Shown: piece by piece, positions 50,645 through 58,883 of the stretch | Layout: each line of letters starts with the position of its first letter | Numbering within the stretch: the first letter of the stretch is position 1 | Source of the DNA: Desulfoluna butyratoxydans | GTDB taxonomy: Bacteria; Desulfobacterota; Desulfobacteria; Desulfobacterales; Desulfolunaceae | Direction: 5' to 3' | Assembly: GCF_900699765.1 (NCBI RefSeq) | Contig: NZ_CAADHO010000011.1 | Location: 8,623 to 72,622 of the forward strand | Length of the DNA stretch: 64,000 nucleotides | Notes under the pieces: generated by a model | What the model was told of the DNA's origin: nothing | The model's database searches: none | The model's input: the letters and a program-made list of their open reading frames with translations, nothing else | Translations under genes and position numbers: made by a program

Positions 50645-51685
50645 CTATGCCTGGCTGTTCATGGTGTTGCACACGTCTCGGATGTCGATGCCGGCGGGGC
50701 ACTGCTCGATGCACCGTCCGCACCCCACGCACATGATGCCCTGACCGTATTTGTCCGGGAAATACTTCAGCTTGTGCATGAACCGCTGCCGGGTCCTCTG
50801 CATGGGGGTCTCCCGGGGGTTGTGGCCGGACCCGTGCCGGGTAAACAGCGAGGTCATGCAGGAGTCCCAGTTTCGGATGCGGTAGCCCGTCTCATTGTGG
50901 ACCTCGTCCTGGATGTCGAAACACCAGCAGGTGGGGCAGGCATAGGTGCAGGTGCCGCAGTTGATGCAGGCGAAGGTGGTCTTTTCCCAGTGGTCCGCCC
51001 CGTAGATGTCCAGGACGGCGCCGTCCTGGATGCGGTTCCAGGCCATGGACGAGGTGATGGCCTCCTCCGCCGTTTTTTTCATTTCGGCGATAAGGGCGTC
51101 GGCCCCGTCTTCAGCGGGTGTTTCAAATCCGGCGGCCTTGGCCCAGACAGCGCCTTTGTCCGTCAGCACCCTGGCAAGGTAGTATTCGCCGTCATCCACC
51201 AGCATTACGTCCAGGCAGGACTCGTCAAAGGGCCCGGTACCGCAGCTTGTGGAAAAATCCATGGCAGAGGGCGCCTGGACGGCCAGGCCGATCCAGGTGC
51301 AGGCCTCATAGGCTTCCACCACATAGGGGTCCTTGTACTCATCGGTGTCAAAGTTGAGGCGGACAAGCTGAAGCGCTTTGGCGTCGTTGGGACGGATCCC
51401 CACCACCGCCCGGGGTCGGGTGTCGATCTCCACTGCTTCGTAGATGTCTTTTTTCGGGTCCCCTTCTTTCAACGAGCAGGTCATCATCACCTGGGAAGCT
51501 GGAAACACGACGCCCTTGGGAGACAGGCGGGTCTGCCCGCCGTCCATGATGGGGTACTCACTTTCTTTGAGCTCCCGAAAGCCCGGGACCTCTCCATCCG
51601 GAGCGGGTCCCACCAGGGCGTAGGCTTGACGCGCCCTGTCCAGCCCCTCGGTCCAACGTGATTTATCGATACGTAATATGGTCAT
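50645..51685 (-). CDS. flxB: FlxB-like 4Fe-4S protein
   Basis: 346 residues with two [4Fe-4S] ferredoxin motifs near the C-terminus: CINCGTCTYACPTCWCFD (residues about 237-254) and CVGCGRCIEQCPAG (about 325-338). The N-terminal domain resembles the anaerobic sulfite reductase A / hydrogenase electron-transfer family. It probably conducts electrons between FlxA and the rest of the complex in the cytoplasm. It lies 12 bases before flxA and follows flxC after 151 bases, a wider gap than elsewhere in the operon. Confidence 0.83.
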   Translation of the reverse strand: MTILRIDKSRWTEGLDRARQAYALVGPAPDGEVPGFRELKESEYPIMDGGQTRLSPKGVVFPASQVMMTCSLKEGDPKKDIYEAVEIDTRPRAVVGIRPNDAKALQLVRLNFDTDEYKDPYVVEAYEACTWIGLAVQAPSAMDFSTSCGTGPFDESCLDVMLVDDGEYYLARVLTDKGAVWAKAAGFETPAEDGADALIAEMKKTAEEAITSSMAWNRIQDGAVLDIYGADHWEKTTFACINCGTCTYACPTCWCFDIQDEVHNETGYRIRNWDSCMTSLFTRHGSGHNPRETPMQRTRQRFMHKLKYFPDKYGQGIMCVGCGRCIEQCPAGIDIRDVCNTMNSQA

Positions 51686-51836
51686 CGGTATGATCCTTTA
51701 TATAGCCCCTGCACCCCGGGGTCGCGACTGCCTATGTAAACGACATGGGGTGTCATCGCATGGTTGGGTGATCGCTGCCTGCCTTTGCCCCGGGAAACAT
51801 CGGGAAAAGGCAGGCTGTGACCTGGGCATCCCCTGG

Positions 51837-52784
51837 TTACAGAATAAACGCTTCCGGGTCGTCGAGGCGGAAGGTGTCCTGCGCCGGTCGGGTCTCGGTG
51901 GTGAGGCCCGCTTCGAATCCCCAGTTCTCTTCCACGGCTTTTTCCATCTTGCGCGTCAGAAGGCGCACAGGCACGCCCATGGGACAGGCAGATTCGCAGG
52001 CGCCGCAGTCGGTGCAGCGACCGGCACAATGGATGGCCCGGAGCATGTGGTAGGTGCGCACGTCCACGGGGTCGGTACCCTTGCCCACCCACTGGGGACG
52101 GGACTCCTCCGTGAAACAGGTGGGGCAGTAGCACAAGGGGCACGCGTTTTTGCAGGCGTAGCAGCGGGTGCATGACGAAAAGGCCTCTTCGAAAAAGGCC
52201 CACTTTTCCGCGCTGGGCCTGTCTTCGATCTCCCGGATATCGGCGTAGCGGTCGATACCCTGGGGCTCGGGCACGGCATCACCTGCCATGGTGTCTGAGA
52301 TCACCGGGTTGGGGTGGGCGCAGAGGGCGCAGTTCTGCCGCAGCACATCCGCCTTGGCGATGCGTTTTTCTGCCGTGGCCGTGGTGAAGACCAGGTGGTC
52401 CCCGTCTTCCGTAGCGCTGAGGATTTCTCCGCCAGCTGCGTCCATGGCCTTTTGAGGATCGATCATGCCGGTGCAGGGCACCCCGATGACCACCACATCC
52501 TCACGTTTCACACGGTTCTCAACGATGTGGCCCACGATGTTTCTTGAGTCACACCCCTTGGCCACCACCGCCACCTTGCCCATCCCTTTGTTCAGGTAGG
52601 CGGCCAGGTTGAGGCGGCAGTTGGCGTCCCAGGTGAGTTTTTCGGTCTCTTCGGGGGTTGTGGCCATGAAGGGTTCGGTGGAGAGGGGCAGGCTCCCTTT
52701 GCGAAAACCGATGACCGCTTCCACCTCCCCTTTGACGAGGAGCTCCTTGGCCGTGGCTCGGATGGTTTCTACGATGGCATTCAT
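51837..52784 (-). CDS. flxC: FlxC-like (FrhB-related) Fe-S subunit
   Basis: 315 residues. The first part resembles the coenzyme F420 hydrogenase/dehydrogenase beta-subunit fold (VIGVPCTGMID near 95; VLRQNCALCAHPNPV near 146). The two ferredoxin motifs are CTRCYACKNACPLCYCPTC and CTDCGACESACPMGVP. The ATG overlaps the flxD stop (ATGA), so the two are translationally coupled. It is part of the cytoplasmic electron-transfer module. Confidence 0.83.
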   Translation of the reverse strand: MNAIVETIRATAKELLVKGEVEAVIGFRKGSLPLSTEPFMATTPEETEKLTWDANCRLNLAAYLNKGMGKVAVVAKGCDSRNIVGHIVENRVKREDVVVIGVPCTGMIDPQKAMDAAGGEILSATEDGDHLVFTTATAEKRIAKADVLRQNCALCAHPNPVISDTMAGDAVPEPQGIDRYADIREIEDRPSAEKWAFFEEAFSSCTRCYACKNACPLCYCPTCFTEESRPQWVGKGTDPVDVRTYHMLRAIHCAGRCTDCGACESACPMGVPVRLLTRKMEKAVEENWGFEAGLTTETRPAQDTFRLDDPEAFIL

Positions 52785-53218
52785 GCGGCGCTCTCCTCCG
52801 GACTCTCTTTGATAAACACGGTGGCGGGCCCGAGGGCTTTCACCTCGTCAATGACCTTGTTGGCCACCTCGGCGAACTTCACCCCTTCGGCGGACGAGAT
52901 CCACGAGAAGTGGAGGCGTCCCGGCTCAATGCCGTTGAACTCCAGCATCTCCTTGAGGAGGGTGAACTTGCGCCGGGCATAGTAATTCCCTTCGATGTAG
53001 TGGCAGTCGCCGGGGTGGCACCCGGAGATCCACACCCCGTCGGCTCCTTTGCGAAGGGCCGCCAGGACCATTTTGGGCGAGATGCGGCCCGAGCAGGGCA
53101 CGCGGATCACCCGCATGTTGGGGGGATATTGAAAACGGCTTACACCCGCCAGGTCGGCGGCGCCGTAACTGCACCAGTTGCAGAGAAACGTGACAATTTT
53201 CGGTTCAAGCGAACTCAT
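52781..53218 (-). CDS. flxD: FlxD/MvhD-like iron-sulfur protein
   Basis: 145 residues, the normal size of MvhD, the small [2Fe-2S] subunit that carries electrons between hydrogenase or Flx and HdrA. Family cysteines are visible in FLCNWCSYGAADLAG, RVPCSGRI and SGCHPGDCHYIEGN. AGGAG lies 8 bases before the ATG at 53218. It overlaps flxC by 4 bases and follows hdrA after a 209-base gap that holds a repeat-like element. Confidence 0.88.
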   Translation of the reverse strand: MSSLEPKIVTFLCNWCSYGAADLAGVSRFQYPPNMRVIRVPCSGRISPKMVLAALRKGADGVWISGCHPGDCHYIEGNYYARRKFTLLKEMLEFNGIEPGRLHFSWISSAEGVKFAEVANKVIDEVKALGPATVFIKESPEESAA

Positions 53219-53246
53219 TGATGTTCTCCTGTATCTTAAACGTCTT

Positions 53247-53399
53247 GCCTCCGGCGGCCCTGCCGGGGGCCAAACTTTCGAAAAGTTTGACAAGCAGGCC
53301 TTGAGCAAGTCTTTCCAGGCTTCGCCGAAATAATTTCGACTTTTCTATTATGGAAAGTTTTTTGCGGAGCTTTTTTTCAAAAAAGCGACCCGCCGGAGG
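53247..53399. repeat. Palindrome-flanked element in the hdrA-flxD gap
   Basis: GCCTCCGGCGG (about 53251-53261) and its reverse complement CCGCCGGAGGC (about 53390-53400) bracket about 130 bases. Inside is a near-palindrome CAAACTTTCGAAAAGTTTG (53272-53290) and a TTTTTTTCAAAAAAG stretch. GCCTCCGGCGG also occurs at about 24389 and 1990. This is a candidate small non-autonomous repeat or intercistronic processing element. Confidence 0.55.
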
Positions 53400-53427
53400 C
53401 CAGCTGAGTGGTTACATGGTTACGGGC

Positions 53428-56400
53428 CTAGATGTTATCAATCATGGCCATGAGCTGGGCCTCTTCAAACCCTTTGAGCTGCAGGGCGCCGGAGCGGCAG
53501 GAGGCGACGCAGGCGCCGCACCCTTTGCAGATCACGGGGTTGATGATGGCCTTGCCTTCGTCCCTGCCCGATGCCTGGAGGCTCGGGGCGTTGTAGGGAC
53601 AGACCGCCACGCAGACCCCGCAGCCGCTGCAGAGAGACTGGGAGACCTCGGCCACGTTTCCGCTGGTGTTGATGGTCTTGCCCGAGAGCAGGCGCGTGGC
53701 GCTGGAGGCGGCGGCCTGGGCCTGGGCAATGGATTCGTCCACCGGCTTGGGATAGTGGGCCAGGCCGCAGAGGAAGACACCGTCCACGGCAAAGTCCGAG
53801 GGCGCCAGTTTCACGTGGGCCTCGGCAAAGAAGCCCTCGTCGTTGATGGGCACCTTGAAGAACTGGGCCAGCTTCTCGTCCCGGTGGGGAACCACGGCCG
53901 CGGCCAGGGTGAGCAGGTCCGCCTTGATGGCCAGGGGGCGGTTGAGCACGTGGTCGGTGACGGTGACCGTCAGGTGATCCCCGCTGTTTTCCACCACGGG
54001 TTTGTCATCCACGTTGTAGCGGACAAAGATCACGCCTTTTTCCCGGGCCTCTTTGTAGAGGGCTTCGCGCTCGCCGTAGGTTCGGATGTCCCGGTAGAGC
54101 ACAAATACCTTCATCTCGGGGTTCTTCTCTTTAAGATGCAGGGCCGAGGACATGGTGTGGGTGCAGCAGATGCGAGAGCAGTAGGGACGCCCCGGCTCCC
54201 GGGAGCCCACACACTGGATGAAGACGGCGCAGCTTGCTTTCTCCAGCATGGGATCGTTTGCGATGAACTTTTCGTCCAGCTCCAGGCCGGTCAGGACACG
54301 CGGATCCTTGCCGTAGAGGTACTCATCCGGCGTGTGCTCGGCAGCGCCGGTGGCAATGACGGTGACCCCGTGCTCGGTCTGTGTGTTCTTGTCCTTTTGG
54401 GAAATGGTGGATGAGAAGTTGCCCACAAAGCCTTCCACCTCGGAGAGCTCGGCCCCCAGGAACAGGTCGATGTTGGGATCGGCTTCCACCTCGGCGCTCA
54501 TGGCTTTAAGGCCCTGCTGAATGGACTCACCCTTGGAGGTCGTGAACAGGCTGTTGGCCTGGCCGCCCAAACGCTCTTCTTTTTCCACGATGGAGACGTG
54601 GTACCCCTGGCCGGAGAGGGCTCTTGCTGCGGCCATGCCCGAGAGCCCGCCGCCCACCACCAGGGCGTTCTGGTCAATGGAGAGCTCGGCTTCGGTGAGG
54701 GGCGTGAAAAGGGCCACCTTGGCCACGGCCATGCGCACCATCTCCATGGCTTTTTCCGTGGCTTCTTCCGGGTGGTCCTTGTGGACCCAGGAGTTGTGGT
54801 TCCGGATGTTGACCATCTCAAAGAGGTACTTGTTGAGCCCAGCGTTGATGAGGGTCTCCTGGAAGAGCGGGTCGTGGGTCCTGGGAGAGCAGGCCGCCAC
54901 CACGATGCGGTTGAGCTTCTGCTCCTTGATCACCTTGGTCATGGCGTCCTGGGTGTCCTGGGAGCAGGAGTAGAGGTTGTCTCCCACATACTCCACAAAG
55001 GGGAGATCCCTGGCAAAATCCCGCACGCCGGGCACGTCCACCACGCTGCCGATGTTGATGCCGCAGTGGCAGACAAAGACGCCGACCCGAGGGCGCTCGC
55101 CCGTGATGTCGGTCTCGGTGGGGGTGGCCACGGCCTTGGTGAGGGTGCCCCGGGCCGAGGTGAGGGCCGCGCCGGCCGACAGGGCGGCAGAGCCCGCTTC
55201 AATGACCGACTGGGGAATGTCCTTGGGGCCCTGGAGGGCGCCGCAGACAAAGACCCCGTCCCGGGTGGTGGCAACCGGGTTGAAGGAATCGGTCTTGCAA
55301 AAGCCTCCGGGGGTGAGTTCTACGCCCATGGTGTGGGCGAGCTCCTTCACCTCGTCTGAGATCTCCATGCCCACGGAGAGGACCACCAGGTCGTAGATTT
55401 CCCGGGTTACCTTGCCCGTGGCTTCGTCCACGTAGTCGATGACCTGTCCCACCTCGTCTCCGGCCTGGCTGAAGACCGAGTGCACGCGGCAGCGCACAAA
55501 GCGGATGCCGTGCTTCTCCTTTGCCTCGTTGTAACAGCTCTCAAAGCCTTTGCCGTGGGTCCGCATGTCCATGTAGAAGATGGTGCAGTCCAGGCTCGGG
55601 TCGTGCTCCTTGGCGATGATGGCCTGCTTGATGGCGTACATGCAGCAGACGCTGGAGCAGTGGCCGTTGTCGCAGGTGTTGATGTCCCGGGAGCCGATGC
55701 ACTGGAGCCAGGCGATCTTCCGGGGCTCGGCGTGGTCGCTCATGCGCACCACGTGTCCCTGGTTGGGGCCCGAGGCGGAGAGGAGGCGCTCGAATTCCAG
55801 GGAGGTGACCACATCCGGGCTCTTGTCGTAGTTGTAGATGGCTTTGCCGCTGGGGTCGTAGGCCTTGAATCCCGGTGCCAGGATGATGGAGCCCACGTTG
55901 AGGGAGAGGGTTTTGTCCGTGTCCTCGTAGTTGATGGCGCCAGCAGGGCAGGTCTTTTCACAGATACCGCATTTGCCCTTGGTGAGCTTGAGGCAGTTGT
56001 CGGCGTCGATGCAGTACTTCAGGGGCACGGCCTGGGGGTAGAGGGCGTAGATGGCCTTTCGTTTGACCAGGCCCTGGTTGTAAACGTCTTCCACCTTTTT
56101 GGGACACTTTTCGGTGCAGGCGCCGCAGGCGATGCACTTGTCCATGTCCACATAGCGGGCCTTTTGAAAGACCTCCACCGTAAAATCACCCTTTTCCCCT
56201 GAAACCCCTTTGATCTCGGCAAGGGTGAGGAGCTCGATGTTCATGTGGCGTCCCACCTCCACGAGCTTGGGGGACATGATGCACATGGAGCAGTCGTTGG
56301 TGGGAAAAGTCTTGTCCAGCTGGGCCATGACCCCTCCGATGGAAGGGGCCTTTTCCACCATGTAGACTTTGTACCCGGAGTTGGCCAGGTCCAGGGCGGC

Positions 56401-56463
56401 CTGGATGCCGCCGATGCCGCCCCCGGCAATGAGTACCGATCCGATGGTTTGTTTTGCAGTCAT
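53428..56463 (-). CDS. hdrA: Double-length HdrA (heterodisulfide reductase FAD subunit)
   Basis: 1011 residues, against about 650 for ordinary HdrA. Residues about 1-440 form one FAD-binding half (GGGIGGIQAALDLA; NDCSMCIMSPKLVE; two ferredoxin motifs CIACGACTEKCP and CGICEKTCPAG). Residues about 460-600 match the usual N-terminal HdrA domain (VFVCHCGINIGSVVD; VAACSPRTHD). A second FAD domain follows (LVVGGGLSGMAAARALS), and two ferredoxin motifs close the protein (CSGCGVCVAVCP; CKGCGACVASC). HdrA is the bifurcating subunit. I chose the ATG at 56463 with GGAG nearby. It lies 11 bases after hdrD. Confidence 0.88.
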   Translation of the reverse strand: MTAKQTIGSVLIAGGGIGGIQAALDLANSGYKVYMVEKAPSIGGVMAQLDKTFPTNDCSMCIMSPKLVEVGRHMNIELLTLAEIKGVSGEKGDFTVEVFQKARYVDMDKCIACGACTEKCPKKVEDVYNQGLVKRKAIYALYPQAVPLKYCIDADNCLKLTKGKCGICEKTCPAGAINYEDTDKTLSLNVGSIILAPGFKAYDPSGKAIYNYDKSPDVVTSLEFERLLSASGPNQGHVVRMSDHAEPRKIAWLQCIGSRDINTCDNGHCSSVCCMYAIKQAIIAKEHDPSLDCTIFYMDMRTHGKGFESCYNEAKEKHGIRFVRCRVHSVFSQAGDEVGQVIDYVDEATGKVTREIYDLVVLSVGMEISDEVKELAHTMGVELTPGGFCKTDSFNPVATTRDGVFVCGALQGPKDIPQSVIEAGSAALSAGAALTSARGTLTKAVATPTETDITGERPRVGVFVCHCGINIGSVVDVPGVRDFARDLPFVEYVGDNLYSCSQDTQDAMTKVIKEQKLNRIVVAACSPRTHDPLFQETLINAGLNKYLFEMVNIRNHNSWVHKDHPEEATEKAMEMVRMAVAKVALFTPLTEAELSIDQNALVVGGGLSGMAAARALSGQGYHVSIVEKEERLGGQANSLFTTSKGESIQQGLKAMSAEVEADPNIDLFLGAELSEVEGFVGNFSSTISQKDKNTQTEHGVTVIATGAAEHTPDEYLYGKDPRVLTGLELDEKFIANDPMLEKASCAVFIQCVGSREPGRPYCSRICCTHTMSSALHLKEKNPEMKVFVLYRDIRTYGEREALYKEAREKGVIFVRYNVDDKPVVENSGDHLTVTVTDHVLNRPLAIKADLLTLAAAVVPHRDEKLAQFFKVPINDEGFFAEAHVKLAPSDFAVDGVFLCGLAHYPKPVDESIAQAQAAASSATRLLSGKTINTSGNVAEVSQSLCSGCGVCVAVCPYNAPSLQASGRDEGKAIINPVICKGCGACVASCRSGALQLKGFEEAQLMAMIDNI

Positions 56464-56474
56464 TTCCAATCTCC

Positions 56475-57755
56475 TTACAGCCCGTATTCGGCCAGGTCCG
56501 GCCCGAGATAGGTGCGCTCGTTTTCTCCCAGGATCCCCAGAGAGAGGCAGATGAGGGTCCAGAGGTGCACGGTGTGATAGGTTCCCTCAAAGTGGTGGCC
56601 GATGTCCTCCACCTGGGCGTGGCAGTTGTGGCAGGGGGTGATGACGTAGTCGGCCCCGGTGGCCTGGATCTGATTGAATTTCACCTTGCCGTACGCCTGG
56701 CGCTCGTCCGTGAAACCGGCCTGGAGGGAGCCGCCTCCGCCCCCGCAGCAGAAGTTCATGGAGCGGTTGGGCACCATGTCGATGAAGTTCTCCTCGCCCA
56801 CCACTTTTTTCACCACAAAGCGCAAGTCGTCGGCCAGCTTGTCCCCCAGGGACTTTCGCACCACGTTGCAGGGATCCTGGACGGTAAATTTGATGCCGCC
56901 TGTGTTCCAGTCGGAGTTGACCGGGAGTTTGCCCTCGCGGATCCACGTTGCGTAGTACTCGATGATGCTGCGGAACTCGAAGTTGTGGGGGATGTTGAAC
57001 CGGCGGAGCCCCTGCCAGACCGCGAAGAAGGAGTGGCCGCACTCGGTGTTGATGAACACCTTGCAGCCGAGCTTTTCGATGTGCTCCACCTGTGCGCGGA
57101 TGATTTTTTCCCAGGGTTCGTCATCGGCCAGGAACATGCAGTAGTTCTCGCCGCCCCACATTTTGGAGTAGTAGGTCCAGTCCGCCCCCACCGTGTGGAG
57201 GATCTTCCACAGGGGGAGGAGCTCATCCGGTTCGGTGACGGGCTCCCGTGAGTTTTGGTTGAGGGCAAAATAGGCACCCTCTCTGTCCAGGTCGGCCCGG
57301 AGCTCTTCAAAGCCGGGCTGCTCGCGGCACTCCTCGGCCAGGTCCTCGATGGTGAACTTGAAATCCTCCAGGGGCACGCCCATGGCGCCGCCCTCGGAGT
57401 TGATGTGGTGGTCGCAGGAGCCGAGGATCCCCTTGGGACGCTCCTCCCGTGGCCACTCCGCCCGCAGGTCGTAGATAAGCTGGGGGATGTCGATGCTCAT
57501 GGGGCAGGCGTCGTAGCACCGCTTGCACATGGTGCAGACCCATACCCAGGGGTGGCGCTCAAGCTGTTCATCCATGCCAAGGACTGCCATGCGCAAAAAC
57601 CTGCGCGGGTCCATGCCCATCTGTCCTGTTGCCGGACAGCCGCTTGCACAGGTGCCGCAGGTGAGGCAGGCGCTCAAGTTCCCGTCCGGGATCATGGCCA
57701 GGGCCTTGTCTCGAATGCGTGATGGGGTTCCGGTTACTTCCAGTGGTTCAATCAT
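56475..57755 (-). CDS. hdrD: HdrD-like (HdrC-HdrB fused) subunit
   Basis: 426 residues. An N-terminal HdrC-like part has two [4Fe-4S] motifs (CLTCGTCASGCPATG near 33 and CTMCKRCYDACPMSI near 74). An HdrB-like part has two CCG regions (NTECGHSFFAV near 235; NFCCGGGGGSLQAGF near 350, with TPCHNCHAQVED). The two CCG sites hold the noncubane clusters that reduce a disulfide in methanogens; the bacterial substrate is not known. GAGGAG precedes the ATG. It is the first gene of the operon hdrD-hdrA-flxD-flxC-flxB-flxA. Confidence 0.88.
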   Translation of the reverse strand: MIEPLEVTGTPSRIRDKALAMIPDGNLSACLTCGTCASGCPATGQMGMDPRRFLRMAVLGMDEQLERHPWVWVCTMCKRCYDACPMSIDIPQLIYDLRAEWPREERPKGILGSCDHHINSEGGAMGVPLEDFKFTIEDLAEECREQPGFEELRADLDREGAYFALNQNSREPVTEPDELLPLWKILHTVGADWTYYSKMWGGENYCMFLADDEPWEKIIRAQVEHIEKLGCKVFINTECGHSFFAVWQGLRRFNIPHNFEFRSIIEYYATWIREGKLPVNSDWNTGGIKFTVQDPCNVVRKSLGDKLADDLRFVVKKVVGEENFIDMVPNRSMNFCCGGGGGSLQAGFTDERQAYGKVKFNQIQATGADYVITPCHNCHAQVEDIGHHFEGTYHTVHLWTLICLSLGILGENERTYLGPDLAEYGL

Positions 57756-58883
57756 TGTGTGGTCGTCTCCTCTTCAAACAACGTCTCGCTCCGCCGCCCG
57801 ATGCATGCACCTCGGGTGGGCGGGATGTAAGATTCCCGTGGTCGACGGAAATGGTGTCCACAATCATCAGGAGCCCGGTCCGCAAGAACCAGGCAAGGGG
57901 AGGTGAAGAGGAAATGGGCCGTTTAGATAAAAGGCGGGGCACATTTCCGGGTATCACCTGACGCACGCACAGAGGGCGTGCTTACCTGCAACGGAAATCC
58001 GCCGAGCACGGGCGGATTTTGTTGCTCTGTCAGTTGTACCCGGAAGGAAATCGCATCATGTCTCCAGTGCAGTCAGTGTGTGGGGGACCGAAAACGCCTG
58101 CAACCCCTTTGCCTGAGGGGTTCGGGTCGGTCCATGGGATTCGGTTTAGTGATATATAGACATATTAAATATGTCAAATAGGAATATTGAATATTGCTAC
58201 AGAAAAAGATTGAGGAAACAAATCGTTTCGTTGCGGATTAAAAACGCCCCCAACGCATGGGATGCGCTTTTCTCCTGTGCAAGGGCAAAAGCCCATCTCC
58301 CTTGATGTAGTTTGCCCTGGAAAAACTGAACGGGGTTCATATCGTCCTTGATCGTGTCTCGGTGCAGGAGATGATTTTTGGAGGAATGTCCCGGGGAAGT
58401 CTGTCAATTTTATTCTCTCGGCCCCGGCGTGGCAAAGCCCCGTTCAGTAGGGCGTACGGCTCAGGAGACACGATTTTTACGGGGGCTTTTCATGCAATGA
58501 TGAAACATGGCGTGGATGTCCTGTATTTAAGGGGCGATAGGGGCTGCGGGAAATTAATTTGGTAAATTTTACTAAATTGTGCGTTCCTTTTGGCGATACG
58601 TATTCTAATCACTATCATTTACAAAATGGAAAGAAGATCAGTTACACAAACCATTGGACATGGGCCTGTATTGGTGCCCATTCCGGGAAATGATTCTTCT
58701 AAACGGGGGAAAATAGCGGGGAGAATTTCAGGAAAAACAAAAAGAATATACCGAGATGTTCAGCACGTGCGGGAGTGCCGATGGTCCCGCCTCGGATCCG
58801 TTGAGGGGAGTCCTCAGATTTGGTCGGCAGCATGCTGTGCTGCCGTGACACGGATGTCACATCAAAGACGATAAGGAGTGGTA
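57756..58883. other. Long intergenic region between the hdr operon and the chemotaxis gene
   Basis: 1128 bases without a supportable gene. It contains an AATCCGCC/GGCGGATT hairpin at 57996-58018 followed by TTGTT, and the crossing inverted repeats at 58325-58474 entered separately. Sequence before the hdrD start should contain its promoter, but I find no convincing -35/-10 pair. Confidence 0.5.
58325..58474. ncRNA. Crossing inverted repeats, possible attenuator or pseudoknot RNA
   Basis: ACTGAACGGGG (58325-58335) pairs with CCCCGTTCAGT (58438-58448), and ATCGTGTCTC (58351-58360) pairs with GAGACACGAT (58465-58474), both perfectly. The arms cross, so both helices together would form a pseudoknot, or they exclude one another. 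The second helix is followed by TTTT. It is about 400 bases before the chemotaxis gene. Confidence 0.4.
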
